Shown piece after piece: positions 48,083 through 57,109 of a stretch of 64,000 nt of DNA (position 1 is its first letter; the number at the start of each line of letters is the position of its first letter). A program made the translations under genes and the position numbers. The notes under the pieces were generated by a model. The model saw only the letters and a list, made by a program, of their open reading frames with translations, searched no databases and was not told the DNA's origin. The stretch is from Sphingomonas kyeonggiensis (GTDB lineage: Bacteria > Pseudomonadota > Alphaproteobacteria > Sphingomonadales > Sphingomonadaceae): the NCBI RefSeq assembly GCF_014204495.1, contig NZ_JACHLN010000001.1:1302001-1366000 (forward strand). Direction: 5' to 3'.

Positions 48083-48947
48083 CATCATCGACGGCAAGGC
48101 GTTCGCCGCGGGACTTCGCGCCCGCGTGGCCGAACTGGTTCCCGCATTCCAGGCGGCGGCAGGGCGCGTGCCCGGCCTGGCCGTGGTGCTGGTCGGCGAG
48201 GATCCGGCGAGCGCGGTCTATGTCCGCTCCAAGGGCAAGCAGACCCGCGAATGCGGCATGGAGAGCTTCGAGCACAAGCTGCCCGCCGAGACGACGCAGG
48301 AAGCACTGATCGCGCTGGTCGATCAGCTCAATGCCGATCCGGCGGTGGACGGCATCCTCGTCCAGCTGCCGCTGCCGAAGCATATCGACGAGCAGGCGGT
48401 GCTGCTGCGGATCAACCCGGACAAGGACGTGGACGGCTTCCACCCGGTCAATGCCGGGCGCCTGGCGACGGGCCTGCATGGCTTCGTGCCCTGCACGCCG
48501 CTCGGCTGCCTGATGCTGCTCGAGGACCGGCTGGGCGACCTGACCGGCCTCGACGCGGTGGTGATCGGTCGCTCGAACATCGTCGGCAAGCCGATGGCGG
48601 CGCTGCTGACCCGGGCAAGCGCGACGGTGACGATCGTCCATTCGCGGACGCGCAACCTGCCGCACTATCTCAAGCACGCCGATATCGTCGTGGCGGCGGT
48701 CGGCCGGGCGCACTTCGTCAAGGGCGAGTGGCTGAAGCCGGGCGCGACCGTGATCGACGTAGGTATCAACCGCACCGATGCGGGCCTGGTCGGCGATGTC
48801 GATTTCGACAGCGCGGCGAGCGTGGCGGGCGCGATCACGCCGGTGCCGGGCGGCGTCGGTCCGATGACCATCGCCTGCCTGCTGCGCAACACGCTGGTGG
48901 CGGCGCACCGCAATGCCGGCGTGGCGCTCGAGAAGGGCGTGATCTGA
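48072..48947 (+). CDS. folD: Bifunctional methylenetetrahydrofolate dehydrogenase/cyclohydrolase
   Basis: FolD interconverts methylene-, methenyl- and 10-formyl-THF, feeding purine and formyl-Met synthesis. The 291-residue protein has [14 protein letters not shown] with the catalytic lysine, [14 protein letters not shown], and the nucleotide motif [14 protein letters not shown]. The [19 protein letters not shown]-terminal signature is intact. ATG 48072 is preferred; ATG 48060 is possible but lacks a Shine-Dalgarno. Its stop overlaps the next ATG. Confidence 0.97.
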   Translation: MTADIIDGKAFAAGLRARVAELVPAFQAAAGRVPGLAVVLVGEDPASAVYVRSKGKQTRECGMESFEHKLPAETTQEALIALVDQLNADPAVDGILVQLPLPKHIDEQAVLLRINPDKDVDGFHPVNAGRLATGLHGFVPCTPLGCLMLLEDRLGDLTGLDAVVIGRSNIVGKPMAALLTRASATVTIVHSRTRNLPHYLKHADIVVAAVGRAHFVKGEWLKPGATVIDVGINRTDAGLVGDVDFDSAASVAGAITPVPGGVGPMTIACLLRNTLVAAHRNAGVALEKGVI

Positions 48948-49561
48948 TGCTCCTTGCCGCGCTGGTCCTGCAGGCGGCGGCGCCGCAGAGCGCGGTGGAT
49001 GCCGAGCGCGCCTTCAACGCGGCGGCACAGGCCAGGGGCCAATGGACGGCGTTCCGGGAATTCGCCGCCCCCGATGCGGCGATGTATGTGCCGCAACGGG
49101 TGAACGCGCGGGAATGGCTCGGGGATCGCAAGGATCCGCCCAAGTCGGTCGAATGGTGGCCGATCGCGAGCTATGTGTCGTGCGACGGCAAGCTTGCCGT
49201 GAACACCGGCGGATCGAAATGGCCCGACGGATCATCCGGTTATTTCACCACGCTCTGGATGCGGCAGCCCGACGGCTCGTGGAAATGGACGCTCGATTAT
49301 GGTGCGCGGCTCGATGTGCCGAGGGCGCGAGTCGAGCAACCAGCGGTACGCAAGGCCGAATGCGCGAAATTGCCGCCGCGTTTTCCGCGTGCAACTCTGC
49401 CCCCCGGACAATCCCGTGCTAACCTTTTCGACTTTGACGATACGCTGACGGTGATGCCGATGCGCTTGCCGGATGGCTCCCGGAGGTTCCAGGTGTTCCT
49501 GTGGAATGGTACGGAGCATGTCCCTGTCATCGATGATGTGATCGCGGCGCCTTCCAAATGA
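48947..49561 (+). CDS. Uncharacterised secreted protein
   Basis: The 204-residue protein starts at ATG 48947, overlapping the folD stop (TGATG), and ends in an ATGA overlap with marC. A short hydrophobic leader ([14 protein letters not shown]) precedes AFNAAAQARGQWTAFREFAAPDAAMYVP. That helix, with the later SVEWWPIASYVSCDGKLAV and GYFTTLWMRQPDGSWKWTLDYG strands, looks like an NTF2/SnoaL-type cone fold. No catalytic residue is evident, and the last 70 residues are unfamiliar. The coupling suggests a real gene in the folD-marC run. Confidence 0.75.
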   Translation: MLLAALVLQAAAPQSAVDAERAFNAAAQARGQWTAFREFAAPDAAMYVPQRVNAREWLGDRKDPPKSVEWWPIASYVSCDGKLAVNTGGSKWPDGSSGYFTTLWMRQPDGSWKWTLDYGARLDVPRARVEQPAVRKAECAKLPPRFPRATLPPGQSRANLFDFDDTLTVMPMRLPDGSRRFQVFLWNGTEHVPVIDDVIAAPSK

Positions 49562-50199
49562 TCGAACTCTTCATCTCCACCTTCATCACCTTCTTCGTGG
49601 TGATCGATCCGCCGGGCTGCGCGCCGATCTTCGCGGGGCTGACCGCGGGTACCAGCGTGGCGCATCGCCGCGCCATGGCGCTGCGCGCGGTGGTGGTCGC
49701 GGCGATCATCCTGTTCGGCTTCGCGCTGTTCGGCGAGGCGCTGCTGCGCGCGCTGGGCATCAGCCTGAACGCCTTCAAGATCGCTGGTGGCATCATGCTG
49801 TTCCTGATCGCGCTCGAGATGGTGTTCGAGAAGCGTACCGAGCGACGCGAGGACCGGGCCGAGAAGATCAAGGCCGAGGAACCGACCGACATCTCGATCT
49901 TCCCGATGGCGATGCCGATGATCGCGGGGCCGGGTTCGATCGCCTCGACCATGCTGCTGATGTCGCAGAACAACGGCATCGAACGCACCGCCGTGGTGCT
50001 GGCGGCTATGGCGGCGATTCTGGTGCTCACCCTGCTTGCGCTGCTGGCCGCTGGCCCGTTGATGCGTGTGGTCGGCGCCAAGATCGAGGCGGTGGTGTCG
50101 CGGCTGCTCGGCGTGCTGCTCGGCGCGCTGGCGGTGCAGTTCGTGATCGACGGGATCAGCGCCGCGCTGGTCGCCGGGCGGGCGGTCACGGGGCACTAG
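49558..50199 (+). CDS. MarC-family integral membrane protein
   Basis: The 213-residue protein has six hydrophobic segments and the family N-terminus FFVVIDPPGCAPIFAGLT, with DISIFPMAMPMIAGPGSIAS in the centre. MarC proteins are inner-membrane proteins of uncertain transport role. It is coupled to the gene before it and followed by long palindromes. Confidence 0.93.
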   Translation: MIELFISTFITFFVVIDPPGCAPIFAGLTAGTSVAHRRAMALRAVVVAAIILFGFALFGEALLRALGISLNAFKIAGGIMLFLIALEMVFEKRTERREDRAEKIKAEEPTDISIFPMAMPMIAGPGSIASTMLLMSQNNGIERTAVVLAAMAAILVLTLLALLAAGPLMRVVGAKIEAVVSRLLGVLLGALAVQFVIDGISAALVAGRAVTGH

Positions 50200-50251
50200 G
50201 TTCGTCATCCCGGCCTTGAGCCGGGGTCCCGCTTCTTCTTTGGCAGCCAAC

Positions 50252-50288
50252 ACACCGTCACCCCGGCTCCAGGCCGGGGTGACGGTGT
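50252..50288. terminator. Very strong palindrome between marC and the convergent gene
   Basis: A perfect 16-bp stem (50252-50267 with 50273-50288) closes the loop TCCAG. It ends four bases from the stop of the convergent gene (50292). A second, weaker CCCGGC palindrome lies at 50203-50229. Together they are the best candidate for a shared bidirectional transcription end. Confidence 0.75.
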
Positions 50289-50291
50289 CGG

Positions 50292-52196
50292 TTAGCGAGC
50301 AGCGGCCTTCGCCGGTGCATCCGGCAAGTCGTAGCGGATCTTCCACAGCTGGAAGGGCAGTGGCGTGCCCGGACGGACTTCGCGCAGCGTCACCGGTTCG
50401 AGCCAGTTCGGCACCTGGCCCTTGATCAGCTGCGAATAGAAGCCGTTGGGGCCGCGGGCGCGGTAGAGCGTCGTTTCGGACATGTTCGGGCAGATCAGCA
50501 GATACTGCGCGCCATGCGCCTTGGCGATCGGGCGGAAGTTCGGCGTCGGCCAGGTGAAGGCGTGGTGGACGTCAAGGATCGCGCGGCCGTTGCGGTGATA
50601 GGGTCCGGCGATCGCGCTGTGGTGCGTGGTGACGATCAGGCGCGGCCCGAGATCGACATGGGTGAAGATCGTCGCGGCCGGGATGTCGTTGAGCATGCGC
50701 AGGTTGCTCAGCCGGGCGCAGGCGGCATTGGCGGCGACGATCTTGTCCGGTGCGGCAGGCTTGCCTGGCTTCGCGCCCTTGTCGGCCGAGAAGAAGGGCA
50801 CGACCAGCCCGGCCCAGAGGCCCGACAGCAGCAGGAAGGCGAGGACGGTGCCGAACACCCGGATCAGCACGCCGAGGATGCGCGCGGGCACTGCGCCGAT
50901 CCAACGGGCGAAGGGCTCGCGGATGCCGAGGAACCAGGGCACGATCACCACGAGCAGCGCGACCGAGCCGGGCACGGCGAGCAGCTGCGCGGCCGGGGCG
51001 GCGCGGACCTGCCAGAGCAGCATCGCGCTGGCGAAGGCCGTGAACAGTGCAACCGCCGCCCAGCCGACCAGCGCCTCGCTGCGGCGTGCGCGCCAGGTGG
51101 CGAACAGCGCGCCGATCACGCCGATCACCGGCAGCACCGCCATCGGGAAGGCGGTCTTGAAGGCATGCTTGTAGATCGGCCGCGCCTCGCGGACATTGTT
51201 GAGCCAGGTATTGGCCAGCTCGTCCGAAACCTGTTCGGGCCGGCCCAGGCATTGCGGGAAGAGCAGGGCGAAGCCTGCGACGATCGCTGCGCCGGCGGCC
51301 GCGGCAAGGGCGAGGCGGACCCAGCGATTGGCCGGGTTGAGCAGCGACAGCCCGAACAGCAGCGCGCCGGCGGCGATCATGACGGTGAGCCAGACCGGGG
51401 TGAGCGCGTCGCAGCGCAGCACCTGGTTGGCGTTGGAAGCGAAGACCGCGAAGCCAAAGGCCGAACCGCCGCCGAGCGTCAGCGCATAGACCTGCATGCG
51501 GCGGACATCTGCGCGGTCCCAGATCCAGCGCAGCGCGATGATCGCGCCGGCCATCGCGCAATAGGGCAGCATCTCGAGCCCTATGGTGAGCGAGGCGGCG
51601 CTGGCCAGGCCGACCGTGGCGCCGCCGCGCGCGCGCTTCGGATCGGCGAGGCCCGCGACGGTGAGCGCGAGGAAGGCGAGCTGCCAGCCATGATGGTCGA
51701 TCCGCATCGGTGCATACATCGACATGGTCGAGGTGCAGCCCATCAGCACGACCAGCGCCACCGGCCAGGCCCAGGGCGCGATCAGCCGGCGCACCGCGAG
51801 CGACAGCCCGGCCATTGCCACCGACAGGGGGAGCAACGGCGCGAGTCCGCACGCCCAGCGCTCTGCCGTCGCGATGCCGACGAACGGCTTGAAGGCGAGG
51901 ATCAGCCCGGCGAGCGGCAGATCGACAAGTCGCGACCAGTGGATGTCGGCCCCGCCCAGCGCCGGATCGAGGCGATACTGGCGAAGGTCGTACCAGCCCT
52001 GGCCGGCCAGCCAGGCGCGGACCTGCATCAGCCGCATATTGTCGTCGGTGTCGCCGAGCAGCAGCCAATAGATGTTGCCCTGGCGATCGTGGAGGAACCA
52101 GGCGACGACGCAGAGCCAGAAGAGCGCCATCCAGCGCAGCCAGTTGCGGTCCAATTCTCGATCGAGGCGGAACCCGCCCAGTACGTCCGGCTTCAA
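50292..52196 (-). CDS. Large GT-C-like polytopic membrane protein
   Basis: A 634-residue protein that probably starts at TTG 52196, preceded by GAGGGAA at good spacing. The first helix is followed by a periplasmic loop with LLGDTDDNMRLMQVRAWLAG, an acidic DxD-type motif, then HWSRLVDLPLAGLIL; this is the GT-C polyprenyl-sugar transferase layout. About ten more hydrophobic segments run to residue 470. The C-terminal soluble domain (about 475-634) contains TIFTHVDLGPRLIVTT and HGAQYLLICPN. It is divergent from gtrA. A role as the strain-specific sugar transferase of a gtr-like set is inferred. Confidence 0.8.
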   Translation of the reverse strand: MKPDVLGGFRLDRELDRNWLRWMALFWLCVVAWFLHDRQGNIYWLLLGDTDDNMRLMQVRAWLAGQGWYDLRQYRLDPALGGADIHWSRLVDLPLAGLILAFKPFVGIATAERWACGLAPLLPLSVAMAGLSLAVRRLIAPWAWPVALVVLMGCTSTMSMYAPMRIDHHGWQLAFLALTVAGLADPKRARGGATVGLASAASLTIGLEMLPYCAMAGAIIALRWIWDRADVRRMQVYALTLGGGSAFGFAVFASNANQVLRCDALTPVWLTVMIAAGALLFGLSLLNPANRWVRLALAAAAGAAIVAGFALLFPQCLGRPEQVSDELANTWLNNVREARPIYKHAFKTAFPMAVLPVIGVIGALFATWRARRSEALVGWAAVALFTAFASAMLLWQVRAAPAAQLLAVPGSVALLVVIVPWFLGIREPFARWIGAVPARILGVLIRVFGTVLAFLLLSGLWAGLVVPFFSADKGAKPGKPAAPDKIVAANAACARLSNLRMLNDIPAATIFTHVDLGPRLIVTTHHSAIAGPYHRNGRAILDVHHAFTWPTPNFRPIAKAHGAQYLLICPNMSETTLYRARGPNGFYSQLIKGQVPNWLEPVTLREVRPGTPLPFQLWKIRYDLPDAPAKAAAR

Positions 52197-52257
52197 AATC
52201 GCTTCCCTCGCATTGATGCAGGCATTAGGGCCGGCGCTCGGCACTGGGCAAGCGATA

Positions 52258-52674
52258 GTGACAGCAGTACTCAAGCGATTTGAAGAGATGTGGGCGAATG
52301 GCGTGCTGGGGCAGCTCGTCCGCTTCGGCATTGTCGGACTGGCATCGACCTTCGTCTATGCCCTGGTCTACTGGCCGCTCGCCACCTACGCGATCCCGCC
52401 GGTGCTCGCCTCGATCGCGGGTTTCCTGGTCGCGGTCGTGTTCGGCTATGTCTTCCACAGCCGCTGGAGCTTCAAGGGGCACGAGGCCGAAGGCGGCGTC
52501 GGCACCCAGTCCAAATTCGTCGCGGTCCAGTCGGTCGGCATGGCGATGAACGCTACCTTCACCTGGATCTGCACCGGCCCGCTGCATCAGCCGACCTGGG
52601 TTCCGCTGCTGCCCGTGGTCTTCGTGACCCCTGTCGTTACCTTCGCGCTCAACCGTTATCTGGTGTTCAAATAA
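52258..52674 (+). CDS. GtrA-family membrane protein (putative polyprenyl-sugar flippase)
   Basis: A 138-residue four-helix membrane protein of the GtrA family: LVRFGIVGLASTFVYALVY, FLVAVVFGYVFHSRWSFKG and a C-terminal TFALNRYLVFK, all typical. GtrA proteins are thought to flip glycosylated undecaprenyl phosphate. The start is uncertain: GTG 52258 is taken, with ATG 52216 and ATG 52288 as alternatives and no strong Shine-Dalgarno for any. A methyltransferase gene follows one base after the stop. Confidence 0.88.
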   Translation: MTAVLKRFEEMWANGVLGQLVRFGIVGLASTFVYALVYWPLATYAIPPVLASIAGFLVAVVFGYVFHSRWSFKGHEAEGGVGTQSKFVAVQSVGMAMNATFTWICTGPLHQPTWVPLLPVVFVTPVVTFALNRYLVFK

Positions 52675-52675
52675 G

Positions 52676-53407
52676 ATGGACCGCATCGTCTACGAGCGCA
52701 TGGCCGCGCATGACACCACCCATTGGTGGTACCGCGCCCGCCGCGAGATTCTTTCCGACTACCTGACGCGCTACGGCGCGCTTCCCGACGGCGCGCGCAT
52801 CCTCGAGATCGGCTGCGGCACCGGCCACAACCTGCCGATGCTCGCCCAGTTCGGCGAGATCGACGCGATCGAGATCGACGAGACCGCCGCCGCCAAGGCG
52901 AGCGAGCGGCTGGGCAAGCAGGTCGGCTCCTCGCCGCTGCCCGAGCTGACCGGCGTGGCCGATGGCAGCTACGACCTGGTCGCGGTGCTCGACGTGGTCG
53001 AGCATGTCGAGGACGATGTCGCGGCGCTCAAGGCGATCGCGCGCGTGCTCAAGCCCGGCGGCAAGATCCTGATCACCGTGCCGGCGCACCAGTGGATGTG
53101 GAGCGCACACGACGTGGTGAACCACCACAAGCGCCGCTATTCCAAGGGCACGCTGATCGCTTCGCTGCAAAAGGCCGGGCTGGGCTGGCGCAAGCTGCGC
53201 TGGTTCAACTCGCTGCTGTTCCCGGTGGCGGTGGCCGCGCGCTTCGTCGGCAAGCTGACGGGCAAGGACGACAGCGACGATTCGCCGCCGCCCAAGCCGC
53301 TCAACGCCGCGTTCGAGGCAGTGTTCGGGTTGGAGCGTCACCTGCTCGGCCGGCTGCCGATGCCGCCGGGCCTGTCGATCATCGTGCTGGCGGAGCCGAA
53401 GAAGTAA
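52676..53407 (+). CDS. Class I SAM-dependent methyltransferase
   Basis: A 243-residue cytoplasmic methyltransferase with motif I ARILEIGCGTGHNLPML, acidic strand IDAIEIDE, and the motif DLVAVLDVVEHVEDD typical of UbiE/Coq5-like and sugar- or lipid-tailoring enzymes. The C-terminal half has a hydrophobic segment (FNSLLFPVAVAARFVG) that may touch the membrane. It is one base downstream of gtrA, so the two probably act together on a lipid-linked sugar or similar substrate. Confidence 0.88.
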   Translation: MDRIVYERMAAHDTTHWWYRARREILSDYLTRYGALPDGARILEIGCGTGHNLPMLAQFGEIDAIEIDETAAAKASERLGKQVGSSPLPELTGVADGSYDLVAVLDVVEHVEDDVAALKAIARVLKPGGKILITVPAHQWMWSAHDVVNHHKRRYSKGTLIASLQKAGLGWRKLRWFNSLLFPVAVAARFVGKLTGKDDSDDSPPPKPLNAAFEAVFGLERHLLGRLPMPPGLSIIVLAEPKK

Positions 53408-53408
53408 C

Positions 53409-53436
53409 CGTCATCCCGGCTTTCGCCGGGGTGACG
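53409..53436. repeat. Intergenic palindrome / bidirectional terminator
   Basis: CGTCATCCCGGC, loop TTTC, GCCGGGGTGACG: a 12-bp stem with one G-T wobble, filling the space between the convergent methyltransferase (stop 53407) and GT2 gene (stop 53438). It differs by one base from the palindrome at 9720-9747. Confidence 0.75.
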
Positions 53437-53437
53437 A

Positions 53438-54460
53438 TCAGTCCGCCGGCCGCGGCGTCACCGGCGAGACGCTGACTTCGCCCGAATCGGCATAGCGATA
53501 GCCGAGCGAGGCATGGCCCATCACCGGGCCGGCGACGTCGGCGACGATGTAGAGCGGGCGGCGCTTGGATTCGACATAGAGGCGGCCGAGATATTCGCCG
53601 ATCATGCCGAGCACGAACATCTGCACCGCGCCCAGCACCACCACGACCAGCATCAGCGAGGTCCAGCCGGGGATCGCCGCGCCCATCAGCCAGCCGGCGA
53701 CGATATAGAGCACCAGCAGCGCGGACAGGCCCGTGAGGATCAGGCCGACATGGCTGGCGAAGCGGAGCGGCGCAGTCGAGAAGCCGGTGATCGCGTCGAG
53801 GGCAAAGCGGATCATCTTGCCGAGCGGGTATTTGGTCTCGCCGGCATGGCGCTCGTGCCGGTCATAGGGGAAGGGCACCTGCTTGAAGCCCACCCAGGCG
53901 ACCATGCCGCGGATGAAGCGCGCCTGTTCGGGCAGCGACAGGAAGGCATCGAGCGCGCGCCGCGTCATCAGGCGGAAGTCGCCGGTGTCGAGCGGGATCG
54001 GCGTGTCGGTGATCTTGTCGAGCATGCGATAGAAGAAGGCGGCGGTGATCTTCTTGAAGATCGTCTCGCCGTCGCGCTTGCGGCGCACCGCATAGACCAC
54101 GTCGGCACCCTGCGAGCGCATCGCGGCGCGCATGTCGGTCAGCAGTTCGGGCGGATCCTGGAGATCGGCGTCGATGATCAGGATCTCGTCGCCCGAGCAC
54201 AGGTCGAGCCCGGCGGTGAGTGCGAGCTGGTGGCCGTGGTTGCGCGACAGGTTGATCGCGACGAGGCGGGGATCGCCGGCCGAGAGGCGCTGCATGACTT
54301 CCCAGCTCTTGTCGCGCGAACCGTCGTTGATCAGCACGATCTCGTAATCGTCGCCCACCGCTGCCCTTGCCGCGCCGGAGACGCGGCTGTGCAGCATCTC
54401 GAGGCACTGCTCTTCATTGTAGCAGGGGATGACGACGGAGAGCTTGGGACGCTTTTGCAT
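53438..54460 (-). CDS. GT2 polyprenyl-phosphate glycosyltransferase (GtrB-like)
   Basis: The 340-residue enzyme has a GT-A domain at the cytoplasmic side (VVIPCYNEEQCLEML, LINDGSRDKSWEVM, ADLQDPPELL with the DxD acid) and two C-terminal membrane helices (about 240-262 and 275-300). NLSRNHGHQLALTAGLD and GDFRLMTRRALDAFL are typical of GtrB/ArnC/DPMS-type enzymes that load a sugar onto undecaprenyl phosphate. ATG 54460 gives MQKRPKLSVVIP; longer extensions have no family match. It is the natural partner of GtrA. Confidence 0.92.
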   Translation of the reverse strand: MQKRPKLSVVIPCYNEEQCLEMLHSRVSGAARAAVGDDYEIVLINDGSRDKSWEVMQRLSAGDPRLVAINLSRNHGHQLALTAGLDLCSGDEILIIDADLQDPPELLTDMRAAMRSQGADVVYAVRRKRDGETIFKKITAAFFYRMLDKITDTPIPLDTGDFRLMTRRALDAFLSLPEQARFIRGMVAWVGFKQVPFPYDRHERHAGETKYPLGKMIRFALDAITGFSTAPLRFASHVGLILTGLSALLVLYIVAGWLMGAAIPGWTSLMLVVVVLGAVQMFVLGMIGEYLGRLYVESKRRPLYIVADVAGPVMGHASLGYRYADSGEVSVSPVTPRPAD

Positions 54461-54871
54461 GACCGGACGCTCTAACGCTGCGACGGGCCGACGTCGAGCG
54501 GCCCGTTGCATACGGTTGTGGACGCGGAAGTTGGCGTAGGTCGCTCGAGTCGCACTTCCGCGGTGCTGCGAAACGATATCGTTCGCGAGATTGGCGGGGT
54601 CACGCGAGCAGACGCTTCCTGCCGTGAAAGGTTGCACGGCTCCGCCGCGCATGCCGGGAAACCCGCGCATTTCCGGGCGCTGGTGCAGTGCTGCGCTTGG
54701 GATCCACTGAGTCAAAGAGCGGCCCTGAGGCTGCAAGAACATTAGCGGAACAAGGCCGTGTAGGACAGGCCTTTCGCCCGGTGGCCTCGTTACGGGGTTG
54801 ACGCTTCCCGCACCCGCGCCTAACCAAACCGCAATTGAGAGTCACTTGCATTAGCAGAAAGGTTTCAGGGC
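54461..54871. other. 411-base intergenic region, divergent promoters
   Basis: No credible gene. It separates the GT2 gene (minus) from the haem-type receptor (plus). The right end holds a candidate promoter and Fur-like dyad; the rest shows nothing recognisable. Confidence 0.6.
54798..54849 (+). promoter_or_regulatory. Candidate promoter with Fur-like operator
   Basis: TTGACG (54798-54803) is 17 bases before TAACCA (54821-54826), a weak -10. Directly after it, GCAATTGAGAGTCACTTGC (54831-54849) is an 8-3-8 dyad with 7 of 8 pairs matched, similar in form to alphaproteobacterial Fur or Irr sites. It lies 22 bases before the receptor ATG. Function is inferred from position and symmetry. Confidence 0.5.
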
Positions 54872-57088
54872 ATGCGCGGGGTTTTGGGGGTGGGGATCAG
54901 TCTTTGGGCTCTGGCGGTCGCGTTGCCCGCCAATGCGCAGGACAAGAAGGATGACGCGCAGCAGGATTCGACGATCACCGTCACCGCCACCCGCATCCCG
55001 GCCGACGTCAAGGAAGTCCCCGCCACGGTCACCGTGATCGACGAACGGCGGATGGCCGACGAACTGACCACCGACATCAAGGACCTGGTCCGCTACGAGC
55101 CGGGCATCAGCGTGCCGCGCGGCCCGACCCGCTTCGGCGCGGCGCAGGGCACCACCGGCCGCGCGGGCAATGAAGGCTTCGTCATCCGCGGCATCGGCGG
55201 CAACCGCGTGCTGATCCAGGTGGACGGCGTGCGCGTGCCTGACGGCTTCGCCTTTGGCGCGCAATCGACCGGGCGCGGCGACTATGTCGACCTGGGCCTG
55301 GTCAAGTCGGTCGAGATCCTGCGCGGCCCGGCCTCGGCGCTGTACGGCAGCGACGGCTTGGCCGGCGCGGTGAGCTTCACCACCAGCGACCCTGCGGACT
55401 TCCTGAAGGACGGCAAGAAGGTCGGCGGGCTGGCGCGCGCCGCCTACAGCTCGGCGGATGACGAATTCTCCGAAACCGGCGTGATCGCCGGCCGCTTCGG
55501 CGACCTGTCCGCGATGGTCGCCTATACCCGCCGCGACTATCATGAGCTCGACAACAAGGGCACGACCGGCGGCATCGGCACCGCCCGCACCGAGCCCAAT
55601 CCGCAGGACGGCCATTCCAATGCCGCGCTCGGCCGGCTTGTCTACGAGCCCGACGCGCATAACCGCTTCCGGATCACCGGCGAATATGTCGACAGCCGGC
55701 TTGCCACCAATGTGCTGACCGGGCTGACGCCGCTGCCGGCCACCGGCACTACCATTGACCTGCTGCAGGCGCGCGACACCAGCAAGCGCGGCCGCATCGC
55801 CGGCGACTGGACCTGGAACGGCGAGGGCACGCTCGAGTTCGCCCGGCTGAGTGGCTATTGGCAGAACAGCAAGGATCGCCAGTTCACCGACGAGGACCGC
55901 AGCCCGGTCGCCGATCGCGAGCGGCTCAACACCTTCGAGAACCGCGTCTATGGCGCCTCGGGCGAAGTGCGCTTCGGCTTTGGCTCGGAAGAAGGGCTGC
56001 GCGCCAAGCTGACGCTGGCGGGTGACATCAGCTGGACCAACCAGAAGGGCCTGCGCGACGGCGTGACCCCGCCGGCGGGCGAGACCTTCCCGACCCGCGC
56101 CTTCCCCGAGACCGACTATATGCTGGCGGGCCTCGTCGCCGCTGCGGAAGTCAGCTTCGGGCCGCTGACGCTCTATCCCGCTCTGCGCTTCGATGCGTAC
56201 AAGCTGACGCCCGAGAAGGATCCGCTGCTGCCGACCTTCGTCGCATCGGGCCAGGACGGATCGCGCGTCTCGCCCAAGGTGGGCGCGGTCGTGAAGCTGA
56301 CCGAAGGCGTGCGGCTGTTCGCCAACTATGCCCAGGGCTTCAAGGCGCCCGAGCCGAGCCAGGTGAACAACTTCTTCGCCAATCCGCCGGTCGGCTACAC
56401 CAGCATCTCGAACCCGAACCTGAAGCCCGAGACCAGCGAGAGCTTCGAAGGCGGCCTGCGCTATTTCAACGATTTCGTTTCGTTCGACCTGACCGGCTTC
56501 TATGCCCGCTATCACGACTTCATCGACCAGGTGGAGACGACCGGGCGCCCATTCCCGTCGCCGGCCAACCCGTGGATCTACCAGTGGCGGAACCTGGGCG
56601 GCGTGAAGATCCGCGGCTTCGAGGCGCGTACCGAAGTGCGCCCGGCGAAGGGCGTGACCGGTACGCTGGCGCTGTCCTACTCGCATGGCGACACGATCGG
56701 CACCAATGGCGCCAAGCTGCCGCTCCAGTCGATCGATCCGCTCAAGGTGGTGGGCGGCATCGGCTATGACGCGGCCGACCGGCGCTTCGGCGGGCGGCTG
56801 ATGGCCACCTATGGCGGGCAGAAGGAGATCGCCCGGACGCGCGGATCGAGTTGCTATACCGGCACGGTCCCGGGCTGCTTCACCGGCACCGACTTCGTCA
56901 CCTTCGACGTCACCGCCTATGTTCGTGTCACCGACGCGGTGACGGTGCGCGGCGGCGTGTTCAACCTGACCGACCGCAAATACTGGCTGTGGCAGGACAT
57001 TCGCGGCCTCGCCGCGAGCTCCGCGGTGCGCGACGCCTATACCCAGCCGGGCCGCAACGGCTCGGTCTCGATCAGCTATCGTTTCTAA
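54872..57088 (+). CDS. TonB-dependent haemoglobin/haem-type receptor
   Basis: This 738-residue outer-membrane receptor belongs to the haemoglobin/transferrin/lactoferrin receptor family. Signal peptide cleavage is near ANAQ; the TonB box region is STITVTATRIPADV. The plug (about 50-170) has GFVIRGIGGNRVLIQVDGVRVPD and EILRGPASALYGSDGLAGAVSF. The barrel contains FANYAQGFKAPEPSQVNNFF and NLKPETSESFEGGLRY, the family landmark region, and ends at a C-terminal Phe (VSISYRF). The exact ligand is not proven. It is followed 21 bases later by the DUF6607 gene, probably co-transcribed, ending at the terminator at 58113. Confidence 0.92.
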   Translation: MRGVLGVGISLWALAVALPANAQDKKDDAQQDSTITVTATRIPADVKEVPATVTVIDERRMADELTTDIKDLVRYEPGISVPRGPTRFGAAQGTTGRAGNEGFVIRGIGGNRVLIQVDGVRVPDGFAFGAQSTGRGDYVDLGLVKSVEILRGPASALYGSDGLAGAVSFTTSDPADFLKDGKKVGGLARAAYSSADDEFSETGVIAGRFGDLSAMVAYTRRDYHELDNKGTTGGIGTARTEPNPQDGHSNAALGRLVYEPDAHNRFRITGEYVDSRLATNVLTGLTPLPATGTTIDLLQARDTSKRGRIAGDWTWNGEGTLEFARLSGYWQNSKDRQFTDEDRSPVADRERLNTFENRVYGASGEVRFGFGSEEGLRAKLTLAGDISWTNQKGLRDGVTPPAGETFPTRAFPETDYMLAGLVAAAEVSFGPLTLYPALRFDAYKLTPEKDPLLPTFVASGQDGSRVSPKVGAVVKLTEGVRLFANYAQGFKAPEPSQVNNFFANPPVGYTSISNPNLKPETSESFEGGLRYFNDFVSFDLTGFYARYHDFIDQVETTGRPFPSPANPWIYQWRNLGGVKIRGFEARTEVRPAKGVTGTLALSYSHGDTIGTNGAKLPLQSIDPLKVVGGIGYDAADRRFGGRLMATYGGQKEIARTRGSSCYTGTVPGCFTGTDFVTFDVTAYVRVTDAVTVRGGVFNLTDRKYWLWQDIRGLAASSAVRDAYTQPGRNGSVSISYRF

Positions 57089-57109
57089 CCGCTTCTGAGG
57101 ACCAAGATC

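Noticed and set aside
54506..54745. A 79-codon open frame in the intergenic region
   Set aside because: It has no ribosome site or recognised motif and a mixed composition; it lies in the divergent upstream region.
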